64,000 nucleotides of DNA from positions 496,001-560,000 of the forward strand of contig NZ_JACEOG010000001.1 in the NCBI RefSeq assembly GCF_013868155.1, written 5' to 3'. Of the stretch, positions 1-9,570 are shown in pieces; within the stretch, counting starts at the first letter, position 1, and each line of letters opens with the position of its first letter. Source of the stretch: Aeromicrobium phoceense (lineage in GTDB: Bacteria > Actinomycetota > Actinomycetes > Propionibacteriales > Nocardioidaceae). Under the pieces are notes generated by a model that saw nothing but the letters and a program-made list of their open reading frames with translations, was not told the DNA's origin and ran no database searches. A program made the position numbers and the translations under genes.

Positions 1-2320
1 GGCGCAGGTGCCCCGCGGGCGACCAGTCGCCGTAGACGACCTCTCCCACCAGCTTCGGGGTCGTCCACGTCGCGTCCCGCGATGCGGCCGTCTCCACGTC
101 GTCCACGAACGGCGAGGTGGCGCGCTCCAGCGGGTCCAGCAGCGACCGCAGCTTGAGCCGCTCGGCGTTGCTGTAGCCCGTGCCCACGCGCCCGAGGTAC
201 TTCAGGCCGCCCTCGACCGGGACGCCGACGAGCAGGGACCCGATCCCCCGCCCACCGCTGCTGGGCCGCCACCCGCCGATCACGATCTCCTGCGTGTCCT
301 GGTTCTTGATCTTGAGCCAGTCCGTGGAGCGCGACCCGGGGTCGTACGTGGAGGAGCGCCGCTTGGCCACGACTCCCTCCAGCTTGTGGCTGCGGCTCAG
401 CGCGACGGCCTCGTCGAGGGTGCCGCCGTGCGCCGGCGGCACGTGGACCAGCGAGCTGCCGATCCCCAGGTCGTCCAGTGCCTCGCGCCGCTCGTCGTAG
501 GTCAGGTCGCGGAGCGACGTGCCATCGCGCTCCAGCACGTCGAAGAGCATCAGCTGCACCGGCACGGTGCGGCGGAGTCGCTCGATGTCGCCGGCCTTCG
601 TGACGCCCATCCGCTGCTGCAACCGGCCGAAGCTGGGGATGCCCTTGTCGTCGAGGGCGACGATCTCTCCGTCGAGCACCACGTCGAGGCCGAGGCCGGC
701 CAGCTCCTCGACGATCTCGGGATAGCTGGCGCTGACGTCGTTGTGGTTGCGCGAGTAGAGCCGCACCTGCTCGCCGCTCACCACCGCGACGCACCGGATT
801 CCGTCCCACTTCAGCTCGTAGGCCCACCCGTCGCCGGACGCGTCACGCCCACCGGCCAGCACGGCGAGCATCGGCGGGACGAACCCGGCACGGCCCGACG
901 CCGGCTTCTTCCTCGTCCGCTTCGCGGGTGGCTCCTCCGGGGGCGCCGCCTCCTTCGCGGGAGCGTGCGGCGACTGCTCCTTCATGAGGTGGATCAGCCA
1001 GTTCTCGCCGGTCTTGATCAACGCGAGGCGCTTCGACCCGCCCAGACCCTCCTCGCGCGTGCCGTGCAGCGTCGCGATGACCTCGTGGTCGTTCCACTTC
1101 TCCAGGTCGTAGTGCCCGTGGTCCCAGATGGTGACCTCGCCCGCGCCGTACTCGCCCTTCGGGATCGTGCCCGCGAAGGTCGCGTACTCCAGCGGGTGGT
1201 CCTCGGTCTGGACCGCTAGGTGGTTGCCGGTGGTCGAGTCGGGCACCCCCTTCGGCAGCGCCCACGACACGAGCACGCCGTCGCGCTCGAGCCGGAAGTC
1301 CCAGTGCAGGCGCCGCGCGTGGTGCTCCTGGATCACGAACGTCGGGTCGCCGTCGCGGCCCCGGACGACCGAGTCGGGCACGGGCTCGGGCGTGCGGTTC
1401 GCGTCGCGCATCGACCGGTAGGTCGCGAGCCGGTCGGCCACGGGGGCCGCGAGCGCCGCCATCGGGTCGCCCCGCTCGGCCAGCCTGGCCGGGACCTCGT
1501 CGATCGTCAGGTGCCGCAGGTCGGCGTCGATCTCGTCCCAGTCGCGGGGCACGGCCACGGTCGGCTCCGAACGCCCGCGCAGCGAGTAGGGCGAGATCGT
1601 GGTCTTGTTGCCGTTGTTCTGGCTCCAGTCCACCAGCACCTTGCCCCGGCGCTTCGCCTTCGACATGTCGCTGACGACCAGCTCGGGCATCGCCGCCTCG
1701 AGCGCCTGGGCCACCTGCTTGGCGAACGCGTTCACGTAGTCGGAGTCGTGGGTGCCGTCGAGCTGCGCGTACAGGTGGATGCCCTTGCTGCCGCTCGTCA
1801 CGGGGATGCACTCGAGCCCGACGTCCGCCAGCAGCTCCCGCGCGGCGTGGGCGACCTCGGCGCACTCGGGCAGGCCCGTGCCGGGTCCGGGATCGAGGTC
1901 GATCACGAGCCGGTCCGGGTTCTGCGCCACGCCCGTCGCGTCGACGCGCCACTGCGGCACGTGCAGCTCGAGCGCCGCCACCTGCCCGGCCCAAGCCAGG
2001 TCGGCCACCGACTCGAAGACGGGGTACACGTTCGTGCGCGAGCGGTGCTTGATCGTGACGCGCCGGATCCAGTCGGGCGCGGAGTCGGGGAGGTTCTTCT
2101 CGAAGAACACCTCGGCGTCGGGACCCGTTCCGTTGACCCAGCGCTTGCGCGTGACCGTGCGCCCGGCGAGGTGCGGAAGGAGCCACGGGGCGACCTGGGC
2201 GTAGTAGGCGATGACCTCGGCCTTGGTGGTGCCCGAGGCCGGGTAGATGACCTTGTCGCTGTTCGTCAGCCGTAGCAGCCTGCCGTCGACGGACACCGTC
2301 TGGGTGGGTGCGCCTGCCAC
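1..2320 (-). CDS. ligD: ATP-dependent DNA ligase LigD (C-terminus beyond window)
   Basis: Multidomain end-joining ligase, read from a GTG at 2320; 773 codons are visible before the window edge. Domain order is polymerase/primase (about residues 1-300), 3'-phosphoesterase (about 300-450), then ligase, the mycobacterial order. The polymerase part has the family segments KVIYPASGTTKAEVI and DLDPGPGTGLPECAEVA. The phosphoesterase part has FVIQEHHARRLHWDFRLE. The ligase motif I is YELKWDGIRC with nucleotidyl-acceptor Lys near residue 504. It should fill and seal double-strand breaks with Ku, encoded 640 bp away on the same strand. The gene is divergent from the ANTAR gene, with only 53 bp between starts. 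The start rests on the conserved N-terminus; the ribosome site (a GGGG run) is weak. Confidence 0.93.
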   Translation of the reverse strand, partial: MAGAPTQTVSVDGRLLRLTNSDKVIYPASGTTKAEVIAYYAQVAPWLLPHLAGRTVTRKRWVNGTGPDAEVFFEKNLPDSAPDWIRRVTIKHRSRTNVYPVFESVADLAWAGQVAALELHVPQWRVDATGVAQNPDRLVIDLDPGPGTGLPECAEVAHAARELLADVGLECIPVTSGSKGIHLYAQLDGTHDSDYVNAFAKQVAQALEAAMPELVVSDMSKAKRRGKVLVDWSQNNGNKTTISPYSLRGRSEPTVAVPRDWDEIDADLRHLTIDEVPARLAERGDPMAALAAPVADRLATYRSMRDANRTPEPVPDSVVRGRDGDPTFVIQEHHARRLHWDFRLERDGVLVSWALPKGVPDSTTGNHLAVQTEDHPLEYATFAGTIPKGEYGAGEVTIWDHGHYDLEKWNDHEVIATLHGTREEGLGGSKRLALIKTGENWLIHLMKEQSPHAPAKEAAPPEEPPAKRTRKKPASGRAGFVPPMLAVLAGGRDASGDGWAYELKWDGIRCVAVVSGEQVRLYSRNHNDVSASYPEIVEELAGLGLDVVLDGEIVALDDKGIPSFGRLQQRMGVTKAGDIERLRRTVPVQLMLFDVLERDGTSLRDLTYDERREALDDLGIGSSLVHVPPAHGGTLDEAVALSRSHKLEGVVAKRRSSTYDPGSRSTDWLKIKNQDTQEIVIGGWRPSSGGRGIGSLLVGVPVEGGLKYLGRVGTGYSNAERLKLRSLLDPLERATSPFVDDVETAASRDATWTTPKLVGEVVYGDWSPAGHLR

Positions 2321-2373
2321 TGGTGGTACCCCCTGCGCGTATTATTTGGAGTTCCCAGTGTGAAGGAGAGGCC

Positions 2374-3120
2374 GTGTCCGTGCCCGATTTCTTCTCCGAG
2401 GTGGCACTCGACCTGCATCAGCAGCCCACCGCTGAGAAGACAGTAGAACGCATCACCGAGCACGCCCGGACGGCGGCCGGGTGCGATGACGCCGGCATCA
2501 TGCTGGTCCACTCCCGTACGCGCATCGAGACGGCCGCGTCCACCTCGCCCCGCGTCACGCGCTCGCACGAGCTGCAGCACGAGCTCGACGAGGGGCCCTG
2601 CCTCGACGCCCTCGAGTCCGGGGGCAGCTACCTGTGCACCGACGTCCAGACCGACGAGCGCTGGCCCCGTTGGGGACGCGCCGCCGCCGAGCTGGGCATC
2701 CACAGCGCGATGAGCGTGCTGCTGGAGACGCGCGACCGCCGGTACGGCTCCCTGAACCTCTACGCCGATCGCACAGGCGCGTTCGACTCCAACGACCTCG
2801 CCACCGCGATGATCTTCGCGCGGCACGCCTCCATCGCGCTGGCCAACGCCCACCACGAGGCCGGACTGCTCACCGCGATCGACGCGCGCAAGGTCATCGG
2901 CCAGGCGCAGGGCATCCTGATGGAGCGCTTCGACATCGAGTCCGACCGGGCGTTCGACGTGCTGCGGCGGTACTCGCAGAACCACAACCAGAAGCTGCAC
3001 GCCGTGGCGACCTGGGTCGTGGAGAACCGCAAGCGCCCCGTGTCGGAGTTCCCGGCCACGGTTCGCGTGGAGCTGTCGGACGTCGCCTCCACGTCCGACG
3101 GGGACCACCAGCCCGCCTGA
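2374..3120 (+). CDS. GAF and ANTAR domain-containing regulator
   Basis: A 248-residue protein with an N-terminal GAF sensor domain (about 20-160) and a C-terminal ANTAR RNA-binding domain (about 175-235; segment ARKVIGQAQGILMERFDI). ANTAR proteins bind paired hairpins in transcripts and prevent termination; the ligand here is unknown. GTG 2374 is chosen because AGGAG sits at 2364-2368, five bases upstream; a longer ATG reading from 2308 lacks such a site. The gene lies between ligD and ku but on the opposite strand, and ends 7 bp before the ku stop. No obvious ANTAR target hairpin pair was found nearby. Confidence 0.88.
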   Translation: MSVPDFFSEVALDLHQQPTAEKTVERITEHARTAAGCDDAGIMLVHSRTRIETAASTSPRVTRSHELQHELDEGPCLDALESGGSYLCTDVQTDERWPRWGRAAAELGIHSAMSVLLETRDRRYGSLNLYADRTGAFDSNDLATAMIFARHASIALANAHHEAGLLTAIDARKVIGQAQGILMERFDIESDRAFDVLRRYSQNHNQKLHAVATWVVENRKRPVSEFPATVRVELSDVASTSDGDHQPA

Positions 3121-3127
3121 GCCGGGG

Positions 3128-3964
3128 TCAGGCCGACGACTTCTTCTTCGCCGCCTTCTTCTTGGGCTTGTCGTCGGCCGCATCGCCCTTGCGGGCCTCC
3201 ACGCTGCGGCGCAGCGCCTCCATGAGGTCGACGACCTCGCCGCCCTCGTCCTCCTGCGTGCCGAACGTGGCCTCGGTGTCGATGCCCTCGCCGGCCTTCT
3301 GCTTCGCCTCGATGAGGGTCTTGAGCTGCTCCTGGTAGTCGTCGGTGAACTGGCTCGCGTCGAAGTCGCCGGCGAGCGACTCGATCAGCTGGCCGGCCAT
3401 CGCGAGCTCCTTCTGGGTGACCTTCGCGGTGTTCTCCAGCACGGGGAAGTCGGCGGTCCTGACCTCGTCGTCCCACAGCAGCGTCTGGAGCACGAGCACG
3501 TTGTCGCGCACGCGCAGGGCGCCCAGCCGGGTGCGCTGGCGCAGCGCGAACGTGACGACGGCCGTGCGCTCGGTCTCCTCGAGGGCTTGGCGCAGCAGGG
3601 AGTACGGCTTGAGCGCCTTCTCCTCGGGCTCCAGGAAGTAGGGGTTGCCCAGCCGGAGCACGTCGATCTGGTCGTCGGGGACGAACTCGACCACGTCGAT
3701 CTCGTGGCTGCGCTCGGCGGGCAGGGACTTGAGGTCCTCGTCGGTGAGGACGATCGTCCGCTCGCCGTCGTCGTAGGCCTTGTCGATGTTCTTGTAGGCG
3801 ACGACTTCCTTGCAGATCTCACAACGGCGCTCGTACCGGATCCGCCCACCGTCCTCGTCGTGGACCTGGTGCAGCGACACGTCGTGGCTCTCGGTGGCGG
3901 AGTAGACCTTCACCGGCACGTGGACCAGCCCGAAGCTGATCGCGCCCTTCCAGATGGCTCGCAT
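3128..3964 (-). CDS. ku: Non-homologous end joining protein Ku
   Basis: A 278-residue bacterial Ku homolog. It forms a homodimer ring on DNA ends and recruits LigD. The conserved N-terminus MRAIWKGAISFGLVHVPVKV fixes ATG 3964, and FEVDVVEF/GNPYFLEP-type segments (here HEIDVVEFVPDDQID and GNPYFLEPEEKALKPY) are typical. A lysine-rich tail (KPKKKAAKKKSS) ends the protein; such basic tails in bacterial Ku bind DNA. No Shine-Dalgarno is visible upstream. Same strand as ligD with the GAF-ANTAR gene between them, forming a compact end-joining locus. Confidence 0.95.
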   Translation of the reverse strand: MRAIWKGAISFGLVHVPVKVYSATESHDVSLHQVHDEDGGRIRYERRCEICKEVVAYKNIDKAYDDGERTIVLTDEDLKSLPAERSHEIDVVEFVPDDQIDVLRLGNPYFLEPEEKALKPYSLLRQALEETERTAVVTFALRQRTRLGALRVRDNVLVLQTLLWDDEVRTADFPVLENTAKVTQKELAMAGQLIESLAGDFDASQFTDDYQEQLKTLIEAKQKAGEGIDTEATFGTQEDEGGEVVDLMEALRRSVEARKGDAADDKPKKKAAKKKSSA

Positions 3965-3981
3965 CCAGCCAGTATCCGCCC

Positions 3982-4704
3982 TCAGCGCCGCCAGCGCGAG
4001 CGCTTCGACCCGCCGCCCGCCGGTCGCTCGATCGGGACGAACCCGGGCTCGTACGGCTCCAGGTCGGGGACGCGCTCGTCGAGCTGGTCGAGCGCGCGGG
4101 GCAGGTCGTCGAACGCGACGCCGGCCAGCTCGTTGGGCGAGAACCGCCACCAGGCCAGGTCGAGGAGGCGCTCGCGGGTGGCCGGATCGACCCGGTCGCG
4201 GATGGGACGGGCCGGGATCCCGCCGACGATCGAGTAGGGCGCCACGTCCTCGGTGACCACCGCACCAGCGGCGACGACCGCGCCGTCGCCGATGGTGACG
4301 CCGCGCAGGATCACCACCTTCGCGCCGATCCAGACGTCGTTCCCGACCACCGACGGCTCACCGCGGAACGACGGGCGCCCGTCTGCCTCGGGGTCGATCA
4401 CCTCGGACTCGGCTGCTGACGGGTGCCACCCCCACGTGGCCTTCTTGTACTGGAACGAGTTCACGCCCAGCCAGGTCAGCGGGTGCCCGGTGGCACCGAT
4501 GAGGACGTCGGGGGCGAACTCGCAGTACCGGCCGATCGTCGCCGACTGGGACTCCATGCCGTGGGCCAGGCTCGTGAACGCCCCCACGCGGGTGAGGCCG
4601 CCCCGGACGAGCAGGTCGCCGAGCATCCGGATCGGTGGCTCGGCCAGCAGCCGGGACGACCCGACGAGTCGCAGGCCCTCGGTTCCGCGCGCGTGCTCCA
4701 CCAC
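3982..4704 (-). CDS. Acyltransferase of the left-handed beta-helix (CatB/WbbJ) type
   Basis: A 240-residue hexapeptide-repeat transferase. Repeats such as IGRYCEFAPDVLIGA, VGNDVWIGAKVVILRG and IGDGAVVAAGAVVTEDV build the beta-helix, followed by the typical IVGGIPARPIRDR segment. The closest general type is the xenobiotic/chloramphenicol acetyltransferase or sugar O-acetyltransferase group, so acetyl-CoA-dependent O-acetylation is likely but the acceptor is unknown. Start GTG 4704, with an equally possible in-frame GTG one codon later. It stops 17 bp before the ku start, so the two may share a transcript. Its promoter region faces the ACT-domain gene. Confidence 0.8.
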   Translation of the reverse strand: MVEHARGTEGLRLVGSSRLLAEPPIRMLGDLLVRGGLTRVGAFTSLAHGMESQSATIGRYCEFAPDVLIGATGHPLTWLGVNSFQYKKATWGWHPSAAESEVIDPEADGRPSFRGEPSVVGNDVWIGAKVVILRGVTIGDGAVVAAGAVVTEDVAPYSIVGGIPARPIRDRVDPATRERLLDLAWWRFSPNELAGVAFDDLPRALDQLDERVPDLEPYEPGFVPIERPAGGGSKRSRWRR

Positions 4705-4782
4705 GGCGCCAGCCTAGGGGCATCGGCGCGCCGCGACTCGCCCGTCCCGGCGTTTACCTCTCCGCAATCGGGACGCGCGACA

Positions 4783-5442
4783 ATGGCTGGCATGGCGTTT
4801 CTGTTGCGGGTGGAGCTTCCCGACGTCCCGGGCTCGCTCGGCGCACTCGCGACGGCACTCGGTGGTGCCGGAGCCGACATCGAGGCGATCGAGATCGTCG
4901 AGCACCGGGCCGACGGGGTCGCGGTGGACGACGTGCTCCTCGAGCTGCCCAGCGCGGTGATGCCCGACGCCCTCATCACGGCCTGCCAGGGCCTCGAAGG
5001 CGTCCACGTGCACTGGATCAGCCGGTACACCGCGGGCGCGAACCTCAGCATGGACCTCGAGGCCGTCGAGGCCTTCACCGACGAGCCCGACCTGGCGATC
5101 GAGCGCCTCATCGAGGTCATCCCCTCGACGTTCCGCACCGACTGGGCCATGGCCGTGGGGCCGGGCGAGGGCGGCGCGACGTTCCTCTTCGGCTCGTCGG
5201 CCGCACCCCGCGTCCTGCCCGACTGCGACGCCTGGCTCGCCGTGAGCAAGGCGCAGAACCTGCCCGAGGTCGCGGCGTGGGACTCCACCGTGCTGGCCGG
5301 GTCCCCCGGGACCACGCGGTCGGGCACCGAGTTCTTCGTCGCGGTGGGCCGCCACGGCGGGCCGGAGTTCCTGGCCTCGGAGATCGCCCGGCTGGGTCAC
5401 ATGGTGTCCCTCGCCGCCTCGGTGCAGACCGAGGGCGACTGA
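4783..5442 (+). CDS. ACT domain-containing protein
   Basis: A 219-residue protein beginning MAGMAFLLRVELPDVPGSLG, with an ACT-type regulatory fold over about residues 4-75 (LRVELPDVPGSLGALATALG). ACT domains bind amino acids; no catalytic domain is visible in the remainder, which has a LamB/GNAT-like look that I cannot assign. Start ATG 4783 is chosen, with ATG 4792 three codons later as alternative. A 7-bp inverted repeat (4743-4749 with 4769-4775) lies just upstream. The gene is convergent with the SDR gene, their stops being 1 bp apart. Confidence 0.75.
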   Translation: MAGMAFLLRVELPDVPGSLGALATALGGAGADIEAIEIVEHRADGVAVDDVLLELPSAVMPDALITACQGLEGVHVHWISRYTAGANLSMDLEAVEAFTDEPDLAIERLIEVIPSTFRTDWAMAVGPGEGGATFLFGSSAAPRVLPDCDAWLAVSKAQNLPEVAAWDSTVLAGSPGTTRSGTEFFVAVGRHGGPEFLASEIARLGHMVSLAASVQTEGD

Positions 5443-5443
5443 C

Positions 5444-6337
5444 CTACTGCTTCTTCTGCGTCACCGGGGTGTGCGCGTGGTGGAACCGGCCGAGCGCCGT
5501 GACCTCCCGCTCCAGGGCCGGCACGGTCTTGCGGGTCAGCAGCCGCACGTAGGGCCACGTGGCGGGCGAGTTCACGAACGCCTTGCTCCAGTTCGCCAGC
5601 AGCACCGCGCGCGGCACGTAGACCCGGCTCTTGCGCTTGGCCAGGCCCACGAGGATCCGCTCGGCGCACGTCTCCACGTCGGTGGTCGTGTTGGCGGGGT
5701 ACGGGAGCCGGCGGCGGATCGCCTTGAAGGTGGGCAGGTCGGCCTCGGCGTTGCGCACGATGTCGGTGTCGATCCACGAGGGGTGACACAGCCCGACCTT
5801 CACGCCCAGGTGCGCCACCTCCTGGCGCAGCGCGATCGCGAGCGCCTCGTTGCCCGCCTTGCTCGCGCTGTAGGAGCTGAGGCCGGCGATGTTGGAGAAG
5901 GCCGCGAGCGAGGAGACCACCAGCAGGTAGCCCTTCGACGCCTGCAGGTGGGGGATCGCGTACTTGGCGGTGCGGAAGACGCCGTTGAGGTTGACGTCGA
6001 TGACGCGCTCGAACGCCTCGTCCTCGATCTGGCGGACCGTGCCGTACGACGCGATGCCCGCGTTGGCGACCACGTGGTCGAGCCGGCCGAAGTGGGCGGC
6101 GGCGGCGTCGATCGCGCTCTTCGTCTCCTCGCTGCTGCGGACGTCGGCCTGCCACCAGGCCGCCGACTCGCCGAGCTCGTCGGCCAGCTGGGCGAGCAGG
6201 TCGGGCTCGAGTCCGACGAGGGCCACCCGACCGCCGTGGGCCACGTAGGCACGGGCGACGGACGCGCCGATGCCGCGCGCGGCACCCGTGATGAGCGCGA
6301 CCTTGCCGCGGAACTGCTGGGGCTTCAGAGAGGACAT
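5444..6337 (-). CDS. SDR family oxidoreductase
   Basis: A 297-residue short-chain dehydrogenase. The Rossmann NAD(P)-binding motif TGAARGIG is at residues 17-24, NAG at 91-93, the catalytic Ser at about 142-143 and Tyr156-x3-Lys160 (YSASK). The tail is longer than in minimal SDRs. Start ATG 6337 gives [18 protein letters not shown]; a TTG three codons upstream is possible. It is divergent from pntA, and the 143-bp gap between them holds two inverted repeats (listed separately). The substrate cannot be told from the sequence. Confidence 0.88.
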   Translation of the reverse strand: MSSLKPQQFRGKVALITGAARGIGASVARAYVAHGGRVALVGLEPDLLAQLADELGESAAWWQADVRSSEETKSAIDAAAAHFGRLDHVVANAGIASYGTVRQIEDEAFERVIDVNLNGVFRTAKYAIPHLQASKGYLLVVSSLAAFSNIAGLSSYSASKAGNEALAIALRQEVAHLGVKVGLCHPSWIDTDIVRNAEADLPTFKAIRRRLPYPANTTTDVETCAERILVGLAKRKSRVYVPRAVLLANWSKAFVNSPATWPYVRLLTRKTVPALEREVTALGRFHHAHTPVTQKKQ

Positions 6338-6357
6338 GGCCGCCAAGATACCGGCGG

Positions 6358-6429
6358 TATGTGAAATGTGCCACTGCCGATGTCACATCCGCCGTTTGCC
6401 GAAGCCGTAGCGTGTTACCTGTCCGTAAC
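6358..6429. promoter_or_regulatory. Two candidate operator palindromes between SDR gene and pntA
   Basis: Positions 6379-6389 read GATGTCACATC, a perfect palindrome around a central base, with a related half-matching arm at 6358-6367. A second inverted repeat, GTTAC-N6-GTAAC, is at 6414-6429. Both lie between divergent starts, so they could control either gene. The first palindrome recurs upstream of the secreted-protein gene at 17319 (positions 17375-17385). No known regulator can be named. Confidence 0.4.
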
Positions 6430-6480
6430 GTGACACACCTCATGCGCCGGGCCCCCGGACACCCGGCTATTGTCTGCGGG

Positions 6481-8049
6481 ATGAGCACCCCCGCAACCGA
6501 GCTCGGCTCGATGAGGATCGGCGTCGTGAAGGAGTCCGCCCCCGGCGAGACTCGTGTCGCTGCGACTCCGGCGACGGTGAAGCAGCTGATCGATCTGGGC
6601 TATCTGGTCAACGTGGAGAGCGGGGCCGGAGCGGCCTCCAGCTTCAGCGACGCGGCCTACGCGGCCGTCGGCGCCACGATCAGCGACAAGCCCGACACGT
6701 GGGCCAGCGACGTGATCTTCAAGGTCAACGCGCCCACCGAGATCGAGATCGCCCTCATGCTGGACGGCGCGACCCTCATCAGCATGATCAGCCCGGGCCT
6801 GAACCCCGACCTGGTCGAGAAGCTGGCGTCGCGTCCCATCACCGTGCTGGCGATGGACGCGGTGCCGCGCATCTCGCGCGCCCAGTCCATGGACGTGCTC
6901 TCCTCGATGGCCAACATCGCGGGCTACCGCGCCGTGGTCGAGGCGGCCCACGAGTTCGGGCGCTTCTTCACCGGCCAGGTCACCGCAGCGGGCAAGGTGC
7001 CCCCGGCGAAGGTCCTCGTGGCCGGCGCCGGCGTGGCCGGCCTGGCCGCCATCGGTGCGGCCTCCAGCCTCGGCGCCATCGTGCGCGCCACCGACCCGCG
7101 TCCCGAGGTCGCCGACCAGGTGAAGTCGATCGGCGGCGAGTACCTCGAGGTCGTCGTGCCCGAGGAGGCCAAGGAGGTCTCCTCCGACGGCTACGCCAAG
7201 GCCACCAGCGAGGCCTACGACAAGCGCGCCGCGGAGATCTACTCCGAGCAGGCCGCCGACGTGGACATCGTCGTCACCACCGCGCTCATCCCGGGTCGTC
7301 CCGCGCCGCGCCTCATCACCGCCGCCGACGTGGCCACGATGAAGCCCGGCAGCGTGATCGTGGACATGGCCGCGGCCCAGGGCGGCAACGTCGAGGGCTC
7401 GGTCGCCGGCCAGAAGGTCGTCACCGAGAACGGCGTCACGATCCTGGGCTACACCGACCTCGCCGGTCGCCTGCCCACCCAGGCCTCGCAGCTCTACGGC
7501 ACCAACCTGGTGAACCTCATGAAGCTGCTCACGCCGGGCAAGGACGGCCAGATCGTCCTGGACTTCGACGACGTCGTCCAGCGCGGCGTCACCGTCGTGC
7601 GAGACGGCGAGAAGACGTGGCCGCCGCCGCCCGTGCAGGTCTCGGCCGCCCCGGCGCCCGTGGCCGCCGCGGAGCCGAAGCCCGCGCCCGAGCCGAAGAA
7701 GCCGGTCAGCCCCGCGGTCAAGATCGGTGCGATGGCCGTCGGCGTACTGGTGTTCCTGTGGGTCGTGGCGGTCGCGCCCGACCCGCTGCCGCGCCACTTC
7801 ACCGTGCTGCTGCTGGCGATCGTGATCGGCTACTACGTCATCGGCAAGGTGCACCACGCGCTGCATACACCGCTGATGAGCGTGACGAACGCGATCAGCG
7901 GCATCATCGTCGTCGGCGCGATGCTGCAGATCGGCATCGACGACGGCCTGATCCGCGCGCTGGCGTTCGTCGCCGTGCTGCTGGCCTCCATCAACGTCTT
8001 CGGCGGCTTCGCCGTGACCCGACGCATGCTCAGCATGTTCAGCAAGTAG
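6481..8049 (+). CDS. pntA: NAD(P) transhydrogenase subunit alpha
   Basis: A 522-residue alpha subunit of the proton-translocating transhydrogenase (hydride from NADH to NADP+ coupled to the proton gradient). The N-terminal domain starts [20 protein letters not shown] and contains [20 protein letters not shown]. The NAD-binding glycine motif [15 protein letters not shown] is near residue 180. A Pro/Ala-rich linker leads to three or four membrane helices at about 415-522, so the PntAA and PntAB parts are fused as in E. coli. Start ATG 6481, with ATG 6511 as the other option. pntB follows after 10 bp. Confidence 0.95.
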   Translation: MSTPATELGSMRIGVVKESAPGETRVAATPATVKQLIDLGYLVNVESGAGAASSFSDAAYAAVGATISDKPDTWASDVIFKVNAPTEIEIALMLDGATLISMISPGLNPDLVEKLASRPITVLAMDAVPRISRAQSMDVLSSMANIAGYRAVVEAAHEFGRFFTGQVTAAGKVPPAKVLVAGAGVAGLAAIGAASSLGAIVRATDPRPEVADQVKSIGGEYLEVVVPEEAKEVSSDGYAKATSEAYDKRAAEIYSEQAADVDIVVTTALIPGRPAPRLITAADVATMKPGSVIVDMAAAQGGNVEGSVAGQKVVTENGVTILGYTDLAGRLPTQASQLYGTNLVNLMKLLTPGKDGQIVLDFDDVVQRGVTVVRDGEKTWPPPPVQVSAAPAPVAAAEPKPAPEPKKPVSPAVKIGAMAVGVLVFLWVVAVAPDPLPRHFTVLLLAIVIGYYVIGKVHHALHTPLMSVTNAISGIIVVGAMLQIGIDDGLIRALAFVAVLLASINVFGGFAVTRRMLSMFSK

Positions 8050-8059
8050 GGACTGACTC

Positions 8060-9499
8060 GTGACTGCCGAATCCTTCGCCAACGCCGCCTATCTCGTCGC
8101 GGCGCTGCTGTTCATCCTGTCCCTGGCCGGGCTCTCGCGCCACGAGACCGCCCGCCGCGGTGTCACCTTCGGCATCGCCGGCATGGCGATCGCCCTGGTG
8201 GCGACGTTCATCCTCGTGATCGACCACGAGCCCGGCGTCGGGCTCGCGCTGCTCATCGTCGCGATGGTGATCGGTGCCGCGATCGGCCTGTGGCGCGCCC
8301 GGATCGTCGAGATGACGGGCATGCCCGAGCTCATCGCGCTGCTGCACTCGTTCGTCGGCCTGGCCGCCGTGCTGGTCGGCTGGAACGGCTACCTCCAGGT
8401 CCGCGGCGCCAACGCCCTCGCGCAGTTCCTCGAGCACACCCCCGCCGGCACCGCCACGGACGACGCCCGCACGCTGCTCGACATCCACAACGCCGAGGTC
8501 TTCATCGGCGTGTTCATCGGCGCTGTCACCTTCACCGGCTCCATCGTGGCGTACCTCAAGCTGAGCGCGAAGATGAAGAGCGCCCCGCTCGTGCTGCCCG
8601 GCAAGAACTGGATCAACCTCGGTGCGCTCGCGCTGTTCGTGATCCTGACGATCTGGTTCGTCATCGACCCCGCCCTGTGGCTGCTGGTCGCCGTCACGGT
8701 CGTCGCCCTGGCCCTCGGCTGGCACCTGGTCGCCTCGATCGGCGGCGGCGACATGCCGGTCGTCGTGTCGATGCTCAACAGCTACTCCGGCTGGGCCGCG
8801 GCCGCGTCGGGCTTCCTGCTGAGCAACGACCTGCTGATCATCACCGGCGCGCTCGTCGGCTCCTCCGGTGCCTACCTGTCCTACATCATGTGCAAGGCGA
8901 TGAACCGCTCGTTCATCTCCGTGATCGCGGGCGGCTTCGGCATCGAAGCCGGCCCCGGCGACGACACCGACTACGGCGACCACCGCGAGATCACCGCCGA
9001 GTCCGCCGCCGAGCTGCTCGCCGATGCCAAGAGCGTCGTCATCACGCCCGGCTACGGCATGGCCGTCGCCCAGGCGCAGTACCCCGTGGCCGACCTCACC
9101 AACCGCCTGCGCGAGAAGGGCGTCGACGTCCGCTTCGGCATCCACCCCGTCGCCGGACGCCTGCCCGGACACATGAACGTGCTGCTGGCCGAGGCCAAGG
9201 TCCCCTACGACATCGTCCTGGAGATGGACGAGATCAACGACGACCTCGCCGAGACCGACGTCGTGCTCGTCATCGGCGCCAACGACACGGTCAACCCGGC
9301 CGCCGCCGAGGACCCGACCAGCCCGATCGCCGGCATGCCCGTCCTGCACGTGTGGGAGGCCAAGAACGTCATCGTGTTCAAGCGCTCCATGGCCGCCGGC
9401 TACGCGGGCGTGCAGAACCCGCTGTTCTTCCGCGAGAACAGCCAGATGCTGTTCGGCGACGCGAAGGACCGCGTCGAGGACATCATCAAGGCTCTCTGA
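8060..9499 (+). CDS. pntB: NAD(P) transhydrogenase subunit beta
   Basis: A 479-residue beta subunit. The first ~270 residues form the membrane channel domain (about eight hydrophobic segments). The C-terminal NADP(H)-binding domain III carries [41 protein letters not shown] and [10 protein letters not shown], all family hallmarks. Start GTG 8060 with AGGGA seven bases upstream. Co-transcribed with pntA and followed by a strong terminator at 9526-9569. Confidence 0.96.
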   Translation: MTAESFANAAYLVAALLFILSLAGLSRHETARRGVTFGIAGMAIALVATFILVIDHEPGVGLALLIVAMVIGAAIGLWRARIVEMTGMPELIALLHSFVGLAAVLVGWNGYLQVRGANALAQFLEHTPAGTATDDARTLLDIHNAEVFIGVFIGAVTFTGSIVAYLKLSAKMKSAPLVLPGKNWINLGALALFVILTIWFVIDPALWLLVAVTVVALALGWHLVASIGGGDMPVVVSMLNSYSGWAAAASGFLLSNDLLIITGALVGSSGAYLSYIMCKAMNRSFISVIAGGFGIEAGPGDDTDYGDHREITAESAAELLADAKSVVITPGYGMAVAQAQYPVADLTNRLREKGVDVRFGIHPVAGRLPGHMNVLLAEAKVPYDIVLEMDEINDDLAETDVVLVIGANDTVNPAAAEDPTSPIAGMPVLHVWEAKNVIVFKRSMAAGYAGVQNPLFFRENSQMLFGDAKDRVEDIIKAL

Positions 9500-9525
9500 C
9501 CGCCGGCCCGCCGCCGGCGGGCCAG

Positions 9526-9569
9526 ATGTGCAGCGCTCCTCACCCGACCGGGTGGGGAGCGCTTCACAT
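9526..9569. terminator. Bidirectional terminator between pntB and MFS gene
   Basis: A hairpin of about 19 base pairs with a GACC loop. Arms 9526-9530 and 9532-9545 pair with 9550-9563 and 9565-9569, interrupted by one mismatch (9531/9564) and one G-U pair. It sits between convergent stops, the MFS stop being 1 bp away. A separate GC hairpin at 9504-9522 directly follows pntB. Confidence 0.8.
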
Positions 9570-9570
9570 G

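Noticed and set aside
6358-6389. CRP or Rex binding site upstream of pntA
   Set aside because: The TGTGA/TCACA halves are too far apart for CRP, and the pattern does not fit the Rex consensus.
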